Origin: Chryseobacterium sp. ZHDP1 | GTDB lineage: Bacteria; Bacteroidota; Bacteroidia; Flavobacteriales; Weeksellaceae | Direction: 5' to 3' | NCBI RefSeq assembly: GCF_018603435.1 | Contig: NZ_CP075682.1 | Coordinates: forward strand, 620,001-684,000 | DNA length: 64,000 nt | Shown here: positions 61,532-64,000 of the stretch, piece by piece | Layout of the letters: every line of letters begins with the position of its first letter | Position numbering within the stretch: position 1 is the stretch's first letter | Translations under genes and position numbers: made by a program | The notes under the pieces: model-generated | The model's input: the letters and a program-made list of their open reading frames with translations, nothing else | What the model was told of the DNA's origin: nothing | Databases searched by the model: none

Positions 61532-62383
61532 ATGATTTATTCTTTAAATAATAGACAGACCGGCTCCGAATGCCGGCTTTTTGTACATCCCGAACTATTC
61601 GACCGGGATTTTTACGGGAAAGACCGGGAGAAAAAGCTGCTTACCATTGCCTGGAACAAAGGCGAAGACCAAAAAGTAATCATTGACGGGATTGAATATA
61701 TTTTTAGATCGGGAACCGTTCTTTGTCTTATGGTCAATCAGTCTTTTCAGTTTGAAGATTCCTCCCGAATCGTTGCATGGCAGTTTAACAGAGATTTTTA
61801 CTGTATTGAAACGCACGATGAAGAAGTGAGCTGTGTCGGATTTCTGTTTTACGGTTCAGCCGACATCATGTTTATTGCTGTTGATGAAAAAGATCATGAA
61901 AAATTATCATTTTTACAAAGCATTTTTATTGAGGAGTTTCAGGAAATCGACGGAATTCAGGAGGATATGATCCGGATGCTCATCAAAAGACTCATCATTA
62001 TTATTACAAGGCTTGGAAAAAAGCAGTTTTTAAAAGATGATTTTCCCGAAGTAAAGCTGGATATCATCAGAAGTTTTAATCTTTTGGTGGAAAAGAACTA
62101 CAAAACTCAGCATTCTGTAAAATTTTATGCAGATCAGCTTCATAAATCGCCAAAGACTTTATCCAACCTATTCAGATTGTACAACAGCCAGAGTCCGTCG
62201 TCTGTTATTCAGCAGAGAATATTTCTTGAAGCAAAGAGACTTTTGCTGTTTACCGATAAATCTGTAAAGGAAATTACCTATGAACTGGGGTTTGAAGACG
62301 TGTCGTATTTCAGTAATTTTTTCAAGAGACTTTCAGGAAATACACCTGTTTCATTTAAAAAGAAAAAGCCTGTAAAGAAATAA
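61532..62383 (+). CDS. AraC-family transcriptional regulator
   Basis: 283 aa. N-terminal cupin-like sensing domain (residues about 10-125: IIDGIEYIFRSGTVLCLMVN), then a helical linker, and two C-terminal HTH motifs: VKFYADQLHKSPKTLSNLF and VKEITYELGFEDVSYFSNFF, ending FKRLSGNTPVSFKKKK. Divergent from the AhpD-like gene; the pair resembles AraC/carboxymuconolactone pairs where the regulator activates its neighbour (inference). Confidence 0.9.
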   Translation: MIYSLNNRQTGSECRLFVHPELFDRDFYGKDREKKLLTIAWNKGEDQKVIIDGIEYIFRSGTVLCLMVNQSFQFEDSSRIVAWQFNRDFYCIETHDEEVSCVGFLFYGSADIMFIAVDEKDHEKLSFLQSIFIEEFQEIDGIQEDMIRMLIKRLIIIITRLGKKQFLKDDFPEVKLDIIRSFNLLVEKNYKTQHSVKFYADQLHKSPKTLSNLFRLYNSQSPSSVIQQRIFLEAKRLLLFTDKSVKEITYELGFEDVSYFSNFFKRLSGNTPVSFKKKKPVKK

Positions 62384-62483
62384 AAAAGATGATTTTAAAC
62401 CAATTAGTTTTATCTATTGACATCATGAAAAAAATATGTTATTTTTTTTCTGAAAATATTAGGTTCGAAAATCATTTTTTAAT

Positions 62484-62558
62484 TATATTTGTGAATCGAA
62501 ATAATTTTTTTTCATCATTTGTGTTTTTTTAGGCTCCTTTCTAAGGAGTCTTTTTTGT
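62484..62558 (+). ncRNA. Candidate small transcript ending at a strong terminator
   Basis: A perfect -7 element TATATTTG (62484-62491) is followed 40 bases later by the stem GGCTCCTT / AAGGAGTC (62532-62550) with six T. Between them is T-rich sequence without a gene, so a transcript of about 60 nt is predicted. It may instead only be the terminator of the AraC gene, 150 bases upstream. Confidence 0.3.
62530..62558 (+). terminator. Terminator downstream of the AraC-type gene
   Basis: Stem GGCTCCTT / AAGGAGTC on a TCT loop, followed by TTTTTTG and T-rich sequence. Confidence 0.75.
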
Positions 62559-62563
62559 TTTTA

Positions 62564-63271
62564 TCAGGTAACGCGTTTCTTGTTACTCGAAGCTACCCAT
62601 TCATCTTTTTTACATTTGCTGCAGTTTCCTGCCATACCTTTCGGCTTTTCTTCCGTATATCCGCAGAATGTGCATGAATAAAATCCCTGATGAACAATCG
62701 TTTTCACAGGATGATCCAGAGAATCCGGCATAATCGGAAGTCCGTACTTTACTCTTTCATCTTCGAAATAAAACACACTGATTTCTCCGGAAATTTCTTC
62801 AATGGCACTTTCAATCTGCCCAAGTTGGGAAATTCCTTTTAACCTTAATTCAGCAAAAAATTCATCACTCCCCAGATTTTCTTTTTTAAAATTTTCAATG
62901 GAAAATTCTCCGTTTTCGATCAGGCAGATCGATTTTCCCTCAATAAGCTGTTCGATTTTCTTATTTTTTGCGATAAAATAGGTTACAATGGTGTACAGAA
63001 GAATAATAACCGCAAATACGATAAAGGATGAAACAATTCCGACATCTTTATTAAACATAGGATCTCCCGCTGCAGAACCAAGTCCGATAATAACCACCAG
63101 TTCGAAAATAGAAAGCTGCTTCACTCCCCTCTTTCCCAAAACTCTTAATCCTATGATAATGGTAATGAACATAATGGCGGTGCGGAGAATGATTTCCAGA
63201 ATAAAAGACCATTCTTCGTGTCCCATTAAAAGCTCTTTCCAGTCTAATTGTAACAGAAATACGGATAGCAT
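62564..63271 (-). CDS. DUF421/YetF-like membrane protein with C-terminal zinc ribbon
   Basis: 235 aa from the ATG at 63271 (the longer frame starts at TTG 63313). Three N-terminal transmembrane helices (ILRTAIMFITIIIGLRVLGK, LSIFELVVIIGLGSAAGDPM, VFAVIILLYTIVTYFIAKNK), then the DUF421 cytoplasmic domain (GKSICLIENGEFSIENFKKE, FFAELRLKGISQLGQIESAI). After that the protein carries an extra Cys4 module, SCTFCGYTEEKPKGMAGNCS then KCKK, like a rubredoxin or zinc ribbon. The family may be a membrane stress regulator; its function is unknown. Confidence 0.85.
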   Translation of the reverse strand: MLSVFLLQLDWKELLMGHEEWSFILEIILRTAIMFITIIIGLRVLGKRGVKQLSIFELVVIIGLGSAAGDPMFNKDVGIVSSFIVFAVIILLYTIVTYFIAKNKKIEQLIEGKSICLIENGEFSIENFKKENLGSDEFFAELRLKGISQLGQIESAIEEISGEISVFYFEDERVKYGLPIMPDSLDHPVKTIVHQGFYSCTFCGYTEEKPKGMAGNCSKCKKDEWVASSNKKRVT

Positions 63272-63348
63272 ATAAAATTTATTTTTGCAAGGTTCAAAAA
63301 ATAAGCCAAGCAAAAGAAAAATGCATCATGAACGTTTGTACTGAAAAT

Positions 63349-63378
63349 AAAAGCCGCCTCTGTTGAAACGGCTTTTTC
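63349..63378 (-). terminator. Terminator of the GNAT gene
   Basis: Stem AAAGCCG / CGGCTTT followed by T-rich sequence on the minus strand. Confidence 0.8.
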
Positions 63379-63380
63379 CT

Positions 63381-63917
63381 TTATTCTTTAATCCATTCTT
63401 CGCGGAGCAAAGCGTAGATTACATCATCTGTCCAGTTGTTTTTCCAGAATAGACTTTTCACAAAATGACCTTCTTTTCTAAAACCAATGCGTTCCATCAG
63501 TTTAAGAGAATCAATATTTTCCGGATCTATGGAAGCCATGATCCTGTGTTTTTTCAGATCACTGAAAAGAAAATTAATCACTCCTTTTAACGCTTCAGAA
63601 GCATATCCTCTTCCCTGAAAGTCTTTATTTAAAGTAATTCCTAATTCCACCTGCAAATTTTCTGCACCAAAAAAATGAATTCCGATATCGCCGATCACAG
63701 CTTTTGTATCTTTTTCCGTAATTAAAACCTGATACCAGCTTTCCGGCTGATTAAATTCTTTGTTATTTCTTTCAATAAACTGTTCAACATCCTCCAACGT
63801 TTCAGGAATCCAGCTCTGAAATTTATTCGCTTCCGCATCAGAACGATAATTAAAAACTGCCTGTTTATCGTCCAAAGTTATATCCCGAATCAGTAATCTT
63901 TCTGTTTCTAAATGCAT
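63381..63917 (-). CDS. RimJ/RimL-type GNAT N-acetyltransferase
   Basis: 178 aa. N-terminal LETERLLIRDITLDD (residues 3-17) and the acetyl-CoA loop KDFQGRGYASEALKGVINF are diagnostic of the RimJ/RimL GNAT subfamily; AKI-like ENIDSLKLMERIGFRKEGHF completes it. It acetylates an amine, perhaps a ribosomal protein N-terminus or a small toxic amine. Single gene with its own terminator. Confidence 0.88.
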   Translation of the reverse strand: MHLETERLLIRDITLDDKQAVFNYRSDAEANKFQSWIPETLEDVEQFIERNNKEFNQPESWYQVLITEKDTKAVIGDIGIHFFGAENLQVELGITLNKDFQGRGYASEALKGVINFLFSDLKKHRIMASIDPENIDSLKLMERIGFRKEGHFVKSLFWKNNWTDDVIYALLREEWIKE

Positions 63918-64000
63918 CTTTTATAATTTGATCCGGCTAAATTAAGATTTAATCTCAAATCTTAAAACAAGAGATTTAAACACTTAATTCAGCTTCTTCA

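Overview
The window looks like chromosomal DNA of a Flavobacteriia member of the Bacteroidota, closest in style to Chryseobacterium or Elizabethkingia. Grounds: AT-rich sequence; recurrent promoters of the form TAnnTTTG a few bases before the start; A/T-rich leaders without strong Shine-Dalgarno sites; a short primary sigma factor lacking region 1.1; a type IX (Por) C-terminal sorting domain; Oar-like TonB-dependent receptors; a Bacteroidota-type (subtype iii) T6SS fragment; and many Bacteroidota-restricted families (DUF3078, HYC_CC_PP, TssN). I see no rRNA, tRNA, CRISPR array, prophage or complete insertion sequence.

Layout. 1-6 kb: secreted endonuclease I, a satD/DUF3307 pair behind an unusual triple operator, then purC and purF. 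5.8-8.2 kb: three tandem outer-membrane beta-barrel paralogues. 8.4-13.5 kb: aroB, a pseudouridine synthase, pncA, kdsA and a frameshifted secreted-protein gene; a 520-bp nested-palindrome element lies between rluB and pncA. 13.5-20 kb: a TonB receptor and a copper group (HYC_CC_PP protein, DUF3347 protein, large multicopper oxidase fusion). 20-28.7 kb: FAD monooxygenase, lipoproteins, a coupled pair of AlkB-like proteins of which one seems to lack the iron-binding HxD, the primary sigma factor rpoD, and an S1/P1 nuclease. 28.9-32.1 kb: a compact tssG-tssN-tssK operon without the rest of the T6SS. 32-38 kb: PLP enzymes, a DtxR-type regulator, lipoprotein, YdeI-like protein, XRE/S24 regulator. 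38.4-44.6 kb: three secreted proteins with a common N-terminus, a pair of small HTH proteins and a TPR/AraC membrane regulator. 45-55.6 kb: DUF2383 protein, HAD phosphatase, tiny membrane protein, OmpH/Skp, large Oar-like receptor, aldo/keto reductase, type II NADH dehydrogenase, ClC channel. 55.6-59.5 kb: anti-sigma/ECF sigma operon opposite a fasciclin gene and two ferritin-like genes. 59.5-64 kb: DUF3078 barrel, AhpD-like protein with divergent AraC regulator, DUF421 protein, GNAT acetyltransferase.

Most interesting: (1) three TATAAG-N8-CTWATA sites spaced exactly 29 bp apart over the satD promoter; (2) an inverted pair of ~245-bp MITE-like elements with AGTTCGGATAA-type ends enclosing 10.9 kb that holds rpoD and the T6SS operon; (3) the translationally coupled AlkB-like enzyme and apparent pseudoenzyme; (4) an ECF sigma gene whose full-length frame starts only at ATT; (5) the nested palindromic intergenic element at 10.84-11.36 kb; (6) the secreted-protein trio with its HTH pair. 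All functions are from reading the sequence by eye; no database search was run.
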